A DNA stretch of 64,000 nt from Streptomyces mashuensis. Lineage in GTDB: Bacteria > Actinomycetota > Actinomycetes > Streptomycetales > Streptomycetaceae. The notes below the pieces were generated by a model, which worked only from the letters and a program-made list of their open reading frames with translations, did not search any database and had not been told where the DNA came from. The translations under genes were made by a program, and so were the position numbers. Shown one piece after another: positions 27,760 through 36,443 of this stretch; the first letter of the stretch is position 1, and each line of letters begins with the position of its first letter. Location: positions 62,001 through 126,000 of the forward strand of contig NZ_BNBD01000013.1 of NCBI RefSeq assembly GCF_014654785.1, in the 5' to 3' direction.

Positions 27760-28752
27760 ATGACTGCAAGCCCCGACGTGCTGGAAGACGCGCCGAAGGC
27801 CCAGGAGACCGCGCTGCCCTCCGCCACACTGGGCGGCGAGCAGCGGCGGTCGGTCGAGCAGATCACGCTGTTGCTGTTCATCGTCGTACCGTTCCTGGCC
27901 CTGCTGGCGGCGGTGCCGCTGGCGTGGGGTTGGGGGGTGAGCTGGCTGGATCTGGGGCTGATGACGGCGATGTACTACATCGGTTGCCATGGCATCACGA
28001 TCGGTTACCACCGGTATTTCACCCACGGTGCGTTCAAGGCGCGGCGGCCGTTGCGGATCGCGCTGGCGGTCATGGGGTCGCTGGCGGTGGAGGGCCCGGT
28101 GGTGCGGTGGGTGGCGGATCACCGCAAGCACCACAAGTTCTCCGACGCGGAGGGTGACCCGCATTCGCCGTGGCGGTACGGGGAGAGCGTGCCGGCGCTG
28201 CTGAAGGGCCTGTGGTGGGCGCATGTGGGGTGGATGTTCGACGAGGAGCAGACGCCGCAGCAGAAGTACGCGCCGGATCTGGTGAAGGACCCGGTGATCC
28301 GGGCGATCTCGCGCCAGTTCGTGCTGTGGACGGTGGTGTCGCTGCTGCTGCCGCCGCTGGTGGGGGGCCTGGTGACGTGGTCGTGGCAGGGGGCTGTGAC
28401 GGCGTTCTTCTGGGGGTCGCTGGTGCGGGTGGCGTTGCTGCACCATGTGACGTGGTCGATCAACTCGATCTGTCACGCGGTGGGCAAGCGGCCGTTCAAG
28501 TCGCGGGACCGGTCGGGGAACGTGTGGTGGCTGGCGGTGCTGTCGTGCGGTGAGTCGTGGCACAACCTGCACCACGCGGACCCGACGTCGGCGCGGCACG
28601 GGGTGCTGAAGGGCCAGCTGGACTCGAGCGCGCGGCTGATCCGCTGGTTCGAGAAGGCGGGCTGGGCGTACGACGTGCGGTGGCCGGACGCGAACCGGAT
28701 CGCGTCGCGGCGCCGGTCCCCGGAGAAGGAAGGCGCCGCTCAGGCGGCATGA
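27760..28752 (+). CDS. Acyl-CoA/acyl-lipid delta-9 desaturase
   Basis: 330 residues, integral membrane di-iron desaturase. The three histidine boxes are present: HRYFTH (HX4H), HRKHHKFSD (HxxHH) and WHNLHHADP (HxxHH). Hydrophobic pairs lie around residues 32-75 and 180-225. It should put a double bond into saturated fatty acyl chains and so tune membrane fluidity; electrons come from a ferredoxin or flavoprotein partner not coded here. GAGGGAT precedes the ATG. It is followed after 7 bp by a TetR regulator, an arrangement that suggests control by acyl-CoA saturation state. Confidence 0.93.
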   Translation: MTASPDVLEDAPKAQETALPSATLGGEQRRSVEQITLLLFIVVPFLALLAAVPLAWGWGVSWLDLGLMTAMYYIGCHGITIGYHRYFTHGAFKARRPLRIALAVMGSLAVEGPVVRWVADHRKHHKFSDAEGDPHSPWRYGESVPALLKGLWWAHVGWMFDEEQTPQQKYAPDLVKDPVIRAISRQFVLWTVVSLLLPPLVGGLVTWSWQGAVTAFFWGSLVRVALLHHVTWSINSICHAVGKRPFKSRDRSGNVWWLAVLSCGESWHNLHHADPTSARHGVLKGQLDSSARLIRWFEKAGWAYDVRWPDANRIASRRRSPEKEGAAQAA

Positions 28753-28759
28753 TGGTCGG

Positions 28760-29446
28760 GTGGCGATCGACAGCAGGACCTCCGGAGACAACGGCCCGAC
28801 TTCCCCGGCGCCGGCGCGGCGCTCGCGCCCGCGCCGGGTACGGATGACGGGCGCGGAGCGCCGGGAGCAGCTGCTGGACATCGGTCGCGCGTTGTTTGCC
28901 GAGCGGGGGTTCGAAGGCACATCGGTGGAGGAGATCGCCGCGAAGGCGGGGGTCTCCAAGCCGGTGGTGTACGAGCACTTCGGCGGCAAGGAGGGGCTGT
29001 ACGCGGTCGTGGTCGACCGGGAGATGCGGCAGCTCCTCGACATGGTGACGGGCGCGCTGACGGCGGGCCATCCGCGGGAGCTGCTGGAGCAGGCGGCGTT
29101 CGCGCTGCTGGACTACATCGAGCAGTACACGGACGGTTTCCGCATCCTGGTGCGGGATTCGCCGGTGGCGCAGTCGACGGGGACGTTCGCGTCGCTGATC
29201 AGTGACATCGCGACGCAGGTGGAGGACATCCTGGGCCTGGAGTTCAAGGCCCGGGGCTTCGACCCGAAGCTGGCGCCGCTGTACGCGCAGGCGCTGGTGG
29301 GGATGGTGGCGCTGACCGGCCAGTGGTGGCTGGACGTACGCCGCCCGAAGAAGGCCGAGGTGGCGGCGCACCTGGTGAACCTGGCCTGGCACGGCCTGGA
29401 CGGCCTGGAGCCGAAGCCGCGACTGGTGGGGCACCGGAAGAACTGA
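28760..29446 (+). CDS. TetR-family regulator linked to the desaturase
   Basis: 228 residues from a GTG; an inner ATG at MTGAERREQLLDIG is possible. The N-terminal HTH reads REQLLDIGRALFAERGFEGT followed by SVEEIAAKAGVSKPVVYEHF, a textbook TetR fold; residues about 80-215 form the helical ligand domain (QYTDGFRILVRDSP). It is co-transcribed with the desaturase and probably binds the two TACG-N4-CGTA sites, giving feedback control. This partner assignment is inference from position. Confidence 0.9.
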   Translation: MAIDSRTSGDNGPTSPAPARRSRPRRVRMTGAERREQLLDIGRALFAERGFEGTSVEEIAAKAGVSKPVVYEHFGGKEGLYAVVVDREMRQLLDMVTGALTAGHPRELLEQAAFALLDYIEQYTDGFRILVRDSPVAQSTGTFASLISDIATQVEDILGLEFKARGFDPKLAPLYAQALVGMVALTGQWWLDVRRPKKAEVAAHLVNLAWHGLDGLEPKPRLVGHRKN

Positions 29447-29464
29447 GGGTGCGTGTGGTGGCCG

Positions 29465-30262
29465 TCAGCCCTGGGTGCGGGCCACCACGAACACCCGCCG
29501 GAACGGGAACACCGTCCCGTACGGGCGCCTCGGATACGCCTCGCGGAGCAGGGCCCCGTATTCGTCGAGGAAGGCCGTCGTCGCCTCCTCGTCGTCCGCC
29601 AGGGCTGTGAGGGCCGGGCGGAGGCCTGTGCCGCGCATCCAGTCGAGGACGGGGTCGTCGCCCTGGAGGACGTGCAGGTAGGTCGTTTCCCAGGCGTCGA
29701 CCTCGCAGCCCAGTTGTGTCAGCCGTTCGAGGTACTCCTGCGGGGTGAGGCCGTCGAGGGTGCGGTTGCCCACCTCGGCGAGGCGGGTGCGCCAGCGGGG
29801 GGTCGTGCACAGGTTGCGCAGGAGGGTGTGGCTGGGGGCGGGGTCGTTGCCGGGGACCTGGAGGGCGAGGGTGCCGCCGGGGGTGAGGCCGGCGAGCCAG
29901 GCGGGGAAGGCGTCGGCGTGGCCGGGGACCCATTGCAGGGCGGCGTTGGAGATCAGCAGGTCGTACGTGCCGGGGTGCGGGGTCCAGGTGGTGAGGTCGG
30001 CGTGGCGGAAGGCCAGGCGGGGGCCGGCGTGGGCGGCGGCGCGTTCGAGCATGGCCGGGGAGTTGTCGAGGCCCGTGACGTGGGCGTCGGGCCAGCGGCG
30101 GGCGAGGAGGGCGGTGGCGTTGCCGGCGCCGCAGCCGAGGTCGGCGATGCGGGGTGCGGGGCGGGCCGGGTCGGGGACGCGGGCGAGGAGGTCGTGGAAG
30201 GGGCGGGTGCGGTGGTCGGCGTGCCGGAGGTACTGGGCCGGGTCCCAGGCGGGCTGCGACAT
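29465..30262 (-). CDS. tam: Trans-aconitate 2-methyltransferase
   Basis: 265 residues, class I SAM-dependent methyltransferase. Tam methylates trans-aconitate, an inhibitor that arises from cis-aconitate and blocks aconitase. The SAM motif is IADLGCGAGNATALLARRWP with the ribose-binding acidic GLDNSPAML; ISNAALQWVPGH and VYEYLERLT-like TPQEYLERLTQLGCEVDAWET match Tam. The ATG start MSQPAWDPAQYLRHADHRTR is chosen because the Tam family begins there. It is divergent from tamR across 72 bp that holds the likely TamR operator. Confidence 0.93.
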   Translation of the reverse strand: MSQPAWDPAQYLRHADHRTRPFHDLLARVPDPARPAPRIADLGCGAGNATALLARRWPDAHVTGLDNSPAMLERAAAHAGPRLAFRHADLTTWTPHPGTYDLLISNAALQWVPGHADAFPAWLAGLTPGGTLALQVPGNDPAPSHTLLRNLCTTPRWRTRLAEVGNRTLDGLTPQEYLERLTQLGCEVDAWETTYLHVLQGDDPVLDWMRGTGLRPALTALADDEEATTAFLDEYGALLREAYPRRPYGTVFPFRRVFVVARTQG

Positions 30263-30286
30263 GCCGCCAGCATCACCCCGCAAATA

Positions 30287-30300
30287 TCTCGACGTCAAGA
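30287..30300. promoter_or_regulatory. Probable TamR operator
   Basis: TCTCGACGTCAAGA is a 14-bp near-palindrome centred on GACGTC with one mismatch, located between tam and tamR. A second short palindrome TGTCGACA follows at 30308-30315. The family knowledge is that TamR binds its own intergenic region and releases it on binding citrate or aconitates. Confidence 0.65.
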
Positions 30301-30334
30301 GACTTCATGTCGACACACCTACTACACTGACCTC

Positions 30335-30832
30335 ATGGAGGACGAGGTCGATCGACTGGTGGCAGCCTGGCGCCGAGAGCGCCCTGACCTCGACGTGGAG
30401 CCCCTGGAGGTGCTCAGCCGCGTCAGCCGGCTCGCCCGGCACCTCGACCGCGCGCGCCGCACCGCCTTCGCCGAGCACGAGCTCGAACCGTGGGAGTTCG
30501 ACGTCCTCACCGCGCTCCGCCGGGCCGGCGCGCCCTACCAGCTCTCCCCCGGGCAGCTGCTGACCCAGACCCTGGTCACCTCCGGCACGATGACCAACCG
30601 CATCGACCGCCTCGCCAAGCGCGGCCTGGTCCGCCGCGAACCCGACCCCAACGACCGGCGCGGCGTGCTCGTCCGCCTCACCGACGAGGGACGGGACCGC
30701 GCCGACCAGGCACTGGCCGGGCTGCTCGCCCAGGAGCGCGCGATCCTCGCCGAGCTGTCCCCCGCCCAGCGCGGCGAACTCGCCGGACTGCTACGCCAGT
30801 TGACCGCCCCGTTCGACAACGTCCCCGGCTAG
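30335..30832 (+). CDS. tamR: MarR/UrtR-type regulator TamR
   Basis: 165 residues. It begins MEDEVDRLVAAWRRERPDL, the extra N-terminal helix of the UrtR subgroup, then the winged helix (LLTQTLVTSGTMTNRIDRLAKRGLVRREPDPNDRRGVLVRLT). The ligand-pocket residues of the subgroup appear in RRTAFAEHELEPWEFDVLTALRR (Trp, Asp, Arg). In S. coelicolor TamR represses tam and some TCA genes and responds to citrate, isocitrate and aconitates, signals of aconitase failure in oxidative stress. Divergence from tam confirms the assignment. Its 3' end overlaps the convergent LuxR gene by 42 bp. Confidence 0.9.
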   Translation: MEDEVDRLVAAWRRERPDLDVEPLEVLSRVSRLARHLDRARRTAFAEHELEPWEFDVLTALRRAGAPYQLSPGQLLTQTLVTSGTMTNRIDRLAKRGLVRREPDPNDRRGVLVRLTDEGRDRADQALAGLLAQERAILAELSPAQRGELAGLLRQLTAPFDNVPG

Positions 30833-31621
30833 GTCGGCCGGCCCCACCCCGGCCCGGCGCGCCAGCGCCACCGCGGCCAGCGTGGAGTGCACGCCGAGCT
30901 TCCCCAGCACGTTCTGCATGTGCGTACGGACCGTGTGCGGGGAGAGGTAGAGCCGCTCGGCCACCGCCTTGCGGCCCAGCCCCGCCACCATGCAGCGCAG
31001 CACCTCGCGCTCGCGCGGCGTGAGCGACTCCACCAGCCGTTCGCTCTCCGTACGGTGCTTGCGCGCCGCCGTCAGCTCCCGCAGCACGCCCGTGAGCAGC
31101 GCGGGCGGCAGATGCGTCTCGTCCCGCAGCACCCCGCGGATCACCGCGAGCAGCCGCGACAGCGAGCAGTCCTTGGCGACCCAGCCGCCCGCGCCCGCCT
31201 GGAGCGCGCCGGCCGCGCGCCGCGGGTCGTCCCGCTCGGCCAGCACCACCGTCCGCACCCCGGGATGCGCGGCGCGCACCCGGGCCACCAGCGAGATGCC
31301 GTCCACCACGCCGTCGCCCGGCCCGCCGCCGCTCTCGTGCCCGGCGTGTGCCGCGTGTCCCGGCGGCCCCGTGGGCCCCGGTGGCCCGGCCGGACGCGGC
31401 GCCTGCTGCGCCGGGTCCGGGCCGACCGTGCCGAGGTCGGCGTCGATCAGCAGGACGTCGAAGCGCCGTCCTTCACCGGCCGCGCGCTCCAGTGCGCGCA
31501 GCGCCGCCGGCCCGCTGCCGGCTGCCGAGACGTCCACGTCCTGTTCCGCCGCGAGGGCGGCGGCCAGCGACTCGGCGAAGATGCGGTGGTCGTCGACCAC
31601 CAAGACCCGAATACGTGCCAC
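30791..31621 (-). CDS. Orphan NarL-type response regulator with a receiver insertion
   Basis: 276 residues. The receiver has Asp10/Asp11, phosphoacceptor Asp60 in LLIDADLG and Lys150, so phosphorylation is plausible. An insertion of about 40 residues rich in Gly, Pro and His (residues 65-105) follows the phosphoacceptor strand, where normal receivers have a tight loop. The conserved Thr/Ser switch position is Ala. The LuxR HTH is at 199-257 (LTPREREVLRCMVAGLGRKAVAERL, SPHTVRTHMQNVLGKLG). GTG start 31621 has GGGGG 6 nt upstream. No kinase is adjacent; its end overlaps tamR. Confidence 0.88.
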   Translation of the reverse strand: MARIRVLVVDDHRIFAESLAAALAAEQDVDVSAAGSGPAALRALERAAGEGRRFDVLLIDADLGTVGPDPAQQAPRPAGPPGPTGPPGHAAHAGHESGGGPGDGVVDGISLVARVRAAHPGVRTVVLAERDDPRRAAGALQAGAGGWVAKDCSLSRLLAVIRGVLRDETHLPPALLTGVLRELTAARKHRTESERLVESLTPREREVLRCMVAGLGRKAVAERLYLSPHTVRTHMQNVLGKLGVHSTLAAVALARRAGVGPADLAGDVVERGGQLA

Positions 31622-31925
31622 AACCACCCCCAAGTCCCGACGGCAAGGCAGTGCGGGTACGGCGCCCGGAGCCGGGGCCGTCGCAGGCGCACGGCCGCCG
31701 CCGTGTCCCGCCAGGACCCCGCCCCGGGCGTCGTACCTGCCTGTCTCGCCCCCTGATCAGCGTCGGCCCCCACCGACGCTGTGCATCAGCGTACGGCCGG
31801 GGTGGGGCATCGGAAGCCGATTGGCAAAACTGCCTGGCCCAGCTGTTTATGGTGAGCTTTCTGTTCAGTATTGAGGCGGTGAACGTCCGGTTCACAACAC
31901 TTTCGCGCCATCACGCCGAGCGCCG
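31622..31925. other. 304-bp intergenic region with a 17-bp palindrome
   Basis: No gene is seen. The region is locally AT-rich at about 31815-31880. A perfect inverted repeat GTGAAC-gtccg-GTTCAC lies at 31879-31895. It should contain the promoter of the response regulator gene; galK ends at 31926 on the same strand, so read-through from the gal operon is possible because no hairpin is obvious. Confidence 0.5.
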
Positions 31926-33062
31926 TCACGCCACGCGGCGTGCGCCCGCCGCCGCAACAGCTGGGAAGACGCGCGGCGGCCGGAACCCTGCGGTCGCGAA
32001 GGCGTCCCGGACGGCGCGTCCCACCTCGTCCGCGCCCGCCTCCTCCACCAGCACCACCGCCGAGCCGCCGAAGCCGGCGCCCGTCATGCGGGCGCCCAGC
32101 GCCCCGGCCGCGCAGGCCGCCGCCACGGCCAGGTCCAGCTCGGGGCAGGAGACGCGGAAGCCGTCGCGCAGCGAGCGATGGCCGGCGGTGAGCCACGGCC
32201 CGACGGCCCGCAGGTCCCCGGCCGTCAGCAGCGCGGCGACCGCGGCCACGCGCCGGTTCTCCTCGACGACGTGCCGCAGCAGCCCGCGCAGCCGCGGCGG
32301 TACGGCGGCGGTGGCCGGCTCCAGCTCCTCGTACGGCACGTCACGCAGGGCGCGGACGCCCAGGGCCCGCGCCGCCTCGTGGCAGCCGTCGCGCCGCCGC
32401 GCGTACTCCCCGGCGCCCACGGCGTGGGTCACGCCGGTGTCGACGACCAGCAGCCGCAGCCCCTGCGCGGCGAGCGGCAGCGGCAGCTGCCGGTACGTCA
32501 GGTGACGGGTGTCCAGGTGCAGGGCGTGGCCCTCGGTGCAGCAGGCGGACGCGGTCTGGTCCATGACGCCGCAGGGGACGCCGACGTGGGCGTTCTCGGC
32601 GTGCCGGGCCAGGCGGGCGATGTCCTCGCGGGCCAGCCCGAGCCCGTACAGGCCGTCCAGGGCGAGGGCGGTGGCGACGAGGAGCGCGGCCGAGGAGGAC
32701 AGGCCGGCGCCGGTGGGGACGTCGCTCTCGACGTGCAGGTCGGCGCCGCCCACCGCGGCCCCGGCCTCGTGCAGGGCGCGGACGACGGCGGCGGGGTAGG
32801 CGGCCCAGCCGGGCGCCGGGTCGCCGGCGCGGACGCGGACGACACCGGGGGCGGCCGCCGAGTGCAGGTGCAGGACGCCGTCGGCGCGGGGGCGGGCGGC
32901 GACGTACGTGGCGTGGGGCAGGGCGAGGGGCAGCACCCAGCCCTCGTTGAGGTCGGTGTACTCGCCGATGAGGTTGACGCGGCCGGGGGCGGCCCAGACG
33001 CCGGCGCAGCCGGTGCCGTAGCGGGCCCGGAAGGCGGTGGCCGCGCGGGCGGCGGTGGTCAC
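31926..33062 (-). CDS. galK: Galactokinase
   Basis: 378 residues, GHMP kinase. GalK phosphorylates alpha-D-galactose to galactose-1-phosphate, the first Leloir step after mutarotation. Motif 1 is APGRVNLIGEYTDLNEGWVLP (galactokinase signature), motif 2 DVPTGAGLSSSAALLVATAL (ATP loop), motif 3 ARMTGAGFGGSAVVLV. The GTG start overlaps the galE stop in GTGA, which implies translational coupling. It is the last gene of galT-galE-galK. Confidence 0.96.
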   Translation of the reverse strand: MTTAARAATAFRARYGTGCAGVWAAPGRVNLIGEYTDLNEGWVLPLALPHATYVAARPRADGVLHLHSAAAPGVVRVRAGDPAPGWAAYPAAVVRALHEAGAAVGGADLHVESDVPTGAGLSSSAALLVATALALDGLYGLGLAREDIARLARHAENAHVGVPCGVMDQTASACCTEGHALHLDTRHLTYRQLPLPLAAQGLRLLVVDTGVTHAVGAGEYARRRDGCHEAARALGVRALRDVPYEELEPATAAVPPRLRGLLRHVVEENRRVAAVAALLTAGDLRAVGPWLTAGHRSLRDGFRVSCPELDLAVAAACAAGALGARMTGAGFGGSAVVLVEEAGADEVGRAVRDAFATAGFRPPRVFPAVAAAGARRVA

Positions 33063-34045
33063 GGGGTGGTGGGGGCGGCGTCGCGGCGGGCGAAGTCCCA
33101 GGCGTCGGCGATGATGCCGGCGAGGTCGGTGCGGGTGGGCCGCCAGCCGAGGAGGTCGCGGGCGCGGTCGGCGGAGGCGACGAGGACGGCGGGGTCGCCG
33201 GGGCGGCGGGGGCCGGTGGTGCAGGGGATGGCGTGGCCGGTGACCTTGCGGGCGGTCTCGACGACCTCGCGGACGGAGAAGCCGGTGCCGTTGCCCAGGT
33301 TGCAGACGAGGTGCCGGCCGGGGCGGGCGGCGGTGAGGGCGAGGAGGTGGGCCTCGGCGAGGTCGGCGACGTGGAGGTAGTCGCGGACGCAGGTGCCGTC
33401 GGGGGTGGGGTAGTTCTCGCCGTGGACCCGGACGGCGTCGGCGCGGCCCAGGGCGACCTGGAGGACGAGGGGGATCAGGTGGGTCTCGGGGACGTGCCGT
33501 TCGCCGTGCGGGCCGTGGGCGCCGGCCACGTTGAAGTAGCGCAGGGAGACGGCGGCGAGGCCGTGCGCGGCGCACTCGCCGGCGATCATGTGGTCGACGG
33601 CGAGTTTGGTGGCGCCGTAGGGGCTGGTGGGCGCGGTGGGCGCGGTCTCGGTGAGGGGGACGGCGGTGGGCTCGCCGTAGGTGGCGGCGGTGGAGGAGAA
33701 CACGAGACGGCGGACGCCGGCGTCGCGCATGGCGGTGAGCAGGTCGAGGGTGCCGCAGACGTTGTTGCGCCAGTACTTCTCGGGGTGGGTGACGGACTCG
33801 CCGACCTGGGAGGAGGCGGCGAAGTGGAGGACGGCGTCGTACGAGGCGTCGAGGTGCCGGGCGGCGTCCTGGACGCGGCCCTCGGTGAACGCGGCGCCGG
33901 CGGGGACGAGGTCGCGGTGGCCGGTGGAGAGGTCGTCGAGGACGGTCACCTGGTGGCCGGCGGCCAGCAGGTGGGCGGCGACGACGCTGCCGACATAGCC
34001 GGCGCCCCCGGTGACCAGGTACTTCTCGCTGTGCTTCCCGCTCAC
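33059..34045 (-). CDS. galE: UDP-glucose 4-epimerase
   Basis: 328 residues, extended SDR. GalE interconverts UDP-galactose and UDP-glucose with tightly bound NAD. The N-terminal Rossmann signature is YLVTGGAGYVGSVVAAHLL, the catalytic set is SSTAATYGEP (Ser) and YGATKLAVDHMI (Tyr-x3-Lys), and RYFNVAGAHG with TCVRDYLHVADLAEAHL are GalE-specific. Its GTG start overlaps the galT stop and its own stop overlaps the galK start. Confidence 0.96.
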   Translation of the reverse strand: MSGKHSEKYLVTGGAGYVGSVVAAHLLAAGHQVTVLDDLSTGHRDLVPAGAAFTEGRVQDAARHLDASYDAVLHFAASSQVGESVTHPEKYWRNNVCGTLDLLTAMRDAGVRRLVFSSTAATYGEPTAVPLTETAPTAPTSPYGATKLAVDHMIAGECAAHGLAAVSLRYFNVAGAHGPHGERHVPETHLIPLVLQVALGRADAVRVHGENYPTPDGTCVRDYLHVADLAEAHLLALTAARPGRHLVCNLGNGTGFSVREVVETARKVTGHAIPCTTGPRRPGDPAVLVASADRARDLLGWRPTRTDLAGIIADAWDFARRDAAPTTP

Positions 34046-35085
34046 GGACCGGCTACCTCCCGCAGTCGTCGTGCCGCGGCCTCGGGCGGCACGTCATTGA
34101 CGAACACGTTCATGCCGGATTCGGAACCGGCGAGGAACTTCAGCTTTCCGGCGGCGCGGCGGACGGTGAAGAGCTCGAGGTGGAGCGCGAACTCCGCGCG
34201 GTGGGGGTGGCGTACCGGCGCCTGGTGCCAGGCGGAGACGTAGGGCGTGGGCCGGCCGTCGCCGAAGAGGCGGTCGAAGCGCCGCAGCAGGTCCAGGTAG
34301 ACGCGGGGGAACTCGCGGCGGGCCGCGTCGCCGAGCGCGGTGAGGTCGGGCACGCGGCGGCGGGGGTGCAGGTGCACCTCGTACGGCCAGCGGGCGGCGT
34401 ACGGGACGTGGGCGACCCAGTGGTCGCCGTCGAGGACGATGCGGCGGCCGTCGGCGTACTCGCGGGCCACGGCGTCGTCGAAGAGGTTGCGGCCGCCGGT
34501 GCGGGCGGCGTGGGCGGCGGTGGTCTCCAGCATGCGGGCCGTGCGCGGGGTGACGAAGGGGTAGGCGTAGATCTGGCCGTGGGGGTGGGCGAGGGTGACG
34601 CCGATCTCCTCGCCGCGGTTCTCGAAGCAGTAGACCTGGGCGACGCCCGGCCGGGCGGACAGGGCGGCGGTGCGGTCGGTCCAGGTGGCGAGGACGAGGG
34701 CGGCGCGGTCCTCGCCGAGGCCGGCGAAGGACGCGTGGTGGTCGGCGGTGAAGCAGACGACCTCGCAGCGGCCGGTGGCGCCGGCGAAGGACGGGAAGCG
34801 GTTCTCGAGGACGGCGACCTCGTAGTCGGCGGCGGGGATCTCGGTGAGCCGGCCGTCGCGCGAGGGGCACAGCGGGCAGGCGCCCTCGGGCGGGAGGTGG
34901 GTGCGGTCCTGGCGGTGGGAGGCGATGGCGACGTGTTCGCCGAGGAGCACGTCGTGGCGGACCTCGACGGCGGGTGCGGCGGGCGGCAGGCCACGCAGGT
35001 CGGGGGCGTCGCGGCCGGCGTTGCCGTGGGAGTCGTAGTAGAGCAGCTCACGGCCGTCGGACAGCCGGGTCGCCGTCTTCTTCAC
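34042..35085 (-). CDS. galT: Galactose-1-phosphate uridylyltransferase
   Basis: 347 residues. GalT swaps UMP between UDP-glucose and galactose-1-phosphate. The active site HPHGQIYAYPFV supplies the nucleophilic His; CPLC near residue 70 is part of the zinc site; the second HIT half has HLHPRRRVPDL and ELFTVRRAAGKLKFLAGSES. First gene of the gal operon. The GTG start (VKKTATRLSDG) follows GGAGGAGGG with long spacing (about 12 nt). The promoter should lie in the 246-bp gap to the upstream LuxR regulator gene, which is on the same strand. Confidence 0.95.
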   Translation of the reverse strand: MKKTATRLSDGRELLYYDSHGNAGRDAPDLRGLPPAAPAVEVRHDVLLGEHVAIASHRQDRTHLPPEGACPLCPSRDGRLTEIPAADYEVAVLENRFPSFAGATGRCEVVCFTADHHASFAGLGEDRAALVLATWTDRTAALSARPGVAQVYCFENRGEEIGVTLAHPHGQIYAYPFVTPRTARMLETTAAHAARTGGRNLFDDAVAREYADGRRIVLDGDHWVAHVPYAARWPYEVHLHPRRRVPDLTALGDAARREFPRVYLDLLRRFDRLFGDGRPTPYVSAWHQAPVRHPHRAEFALHLELFTVRRAAGKLKFLAGSESGMNVFVNDVPPEAAARRLREVAGP

Positions 35086-35331
35086 ACCGCCACACCGCCC
35101 TCCTCCGCGCTCCTCAGTCACCGCGGTGCTGCGGTGCCGCACGCGTGGCGCGGACCGCAGGGGACGCACGGGCCGCCGGGACCGCACCGGCACCCAACGA
35201 ATCACGCGCGGGGGCGGCGGTCAACCACCCCCGGCCGCGCGGCACCCGCGTCCGGCCGCCCGGCAGCCGCCCGTCCGTCCGGCCGCCGGCACCCGGGCGC
35301 CCGGCGCGGCCCGCGCCCCGTCCCCGGGCGT

Positions 35332-36111
35332 CTACCGGGCCGTCGGGGGGCGGGGCGGGCCCGGGGGCAGGCCGCGCTGGAGGCCCGGCGGGGGGCCGGG
35401 GGCCTGCGGGGGCGCGGGCGGCGGGGCCGTGGGCTGGGCGGGGACGCCGGTGGTGGCGCGGTCCAGCAGGCCGGTGCGGGCGGCGAGCGCGGCGGCCTCC
35501 AGGCGGGAGCCGACGCCGAGCTTCATCAGCACCCGCTGGACGTGCGTGCGCGCCGTGCTGGGCGCTATGCCCATGCCCGCCGCGATCAGCCGGGTGTCCT
35601 CGCCCTCGGCCACCCGGACCAGCACCTCGACCTCGCGCGGGGTCAGCAGCTGGAGCAGCCGGGCGCCCTCGTCGTCGGGCTGGACGGCGGGGTTGAGCAG
35701 CTCCGTGAAGGCGCCCTGGAGCAGCTGGGGGTCGACGGCGGCCTCGCCGGCGCGGGCCTTCATCATGGCGCGCTCGACGCCCTCGATGCGTTCGTTGTGC
35801 CGGACGTAGCCGGAGGCGCCGGCGGCGAAGGCGGCGGCGATGCCGAGGGGGCTGGGCACGGGGCCGAGCACGACGACGGCGACCTGGGGCCGCTCCCGCT
35901 TGATGCGCACCACCGGGTCGAAGACGCCCGGTTCGGCCGGGGAGGCCGTGCCGAGCAGGCAGACCTCCGGGGCGCGGCTGATGACGAGCTCGGCCGCGCC
36001 GGCGCTCGGTGCGGCGGCGGCCAGCACGCGGTGGCCCCGCAGCTTCAGTGCCGAGGCGAGGGCCTCGGCCAGCAGACGATGGTCGTCGACCACCATGAGC
36101 CGCACGCCCAT
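35332..36111 (-). CDS. NarL-like regulator with degenerate receiver
   Basis: 259 residues. The receiver keeps Asp9/Asp10 (VVDDHRLLAEAL), but the phosphoacceptor position in CLLGTASPAEPG is Gly54, and the conserved Lys is lost (YVRHNERIEG). It is therefore an atypical, phosphorylation-independent receiver. The LuxR HTH spans about 155-212 (LTPREVEVLVRVAEGEDTRLIAAGMG, STARTHVQRVLMKLG). The last 40 residues are Pro-rich (PPPAPPQAPGPPP). The ATG start has GGGGAAG upstream. It is upstream of the gal operon on the same strand; a regulatory link is possible but unproven. Confidence 0.87.
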   Translation of the reverse strand: MGVRLMVVDDHRLLAEALASALKLRGHRVLAAAAPSAGAAELVISRAPEVCLLGTASPAEPGVFDPVVRIKRERPQVAVVVLGPVPSPLGIAAAFAAGASGYVRHNERIEGVERAMMKARAGEAAVDPQLLQGAFTELLNPAVQPDDEGARLLQLLTPREVEVLVRVAEGEDTRLIAAGMGIAPSTARTHVQRVLMKLGVGSRLEAAALAARTGLLDRATTGVPAQPTAPPPAPPQAPGPPPGLQRGLPPGPPRPPTAR

Positions 36112-36443
36112 TGTGCTTCCCCCCTGATCGCCCGTCGCCACCCCTGGCGCCCGCGCGCGTCTCCCCGGCACCCTCTTGTCTCCGGAAGCTACACGCTTGT
36201 TCGACGTTCCGCGCCCCCTACCGGTGAGAAGTCCCCCGGAATGCCGAAATCCCTGCCAATCACGTGTACTTCGCGACTGAAACGGATCGTTCAGGCATGT
36301 ACGCGCGATGGACAGGGATACGGCAGGCTTCCGGCAGGTTACGCCAGGGATGCGCCCGGAGCGCTCACCGGTGATCAGTCGGCGGGCGCCCCGGGGCGGC
36401 CCCGGGATCGCCCCGGAATCGCACCGGGATCACCCCCGTGGGC
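36112..36443. other. 332-bp intergenic region
   Basis: It contains the upstream region of the degenerate-receiver gene and the end of the beta-propeller gene. Visible elements are an AT-richer patch at 36236-36305 with CACGTG (36264-36269), an imperfect inverted repeat CTGAA-N8-TTCAG around 36277-36294, and the 11-bp array at 36399-36431. No gene is seen. Confidence 0.5.
36399..36431. repeat. Three-copy 11-bp tandem array
   Basis: Units gccccgggatc, gccccggaatc and gcaccgggatc follow each other without gaps just downstream of the minus-strand beta-propeller gene. Confidence 0.85.
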
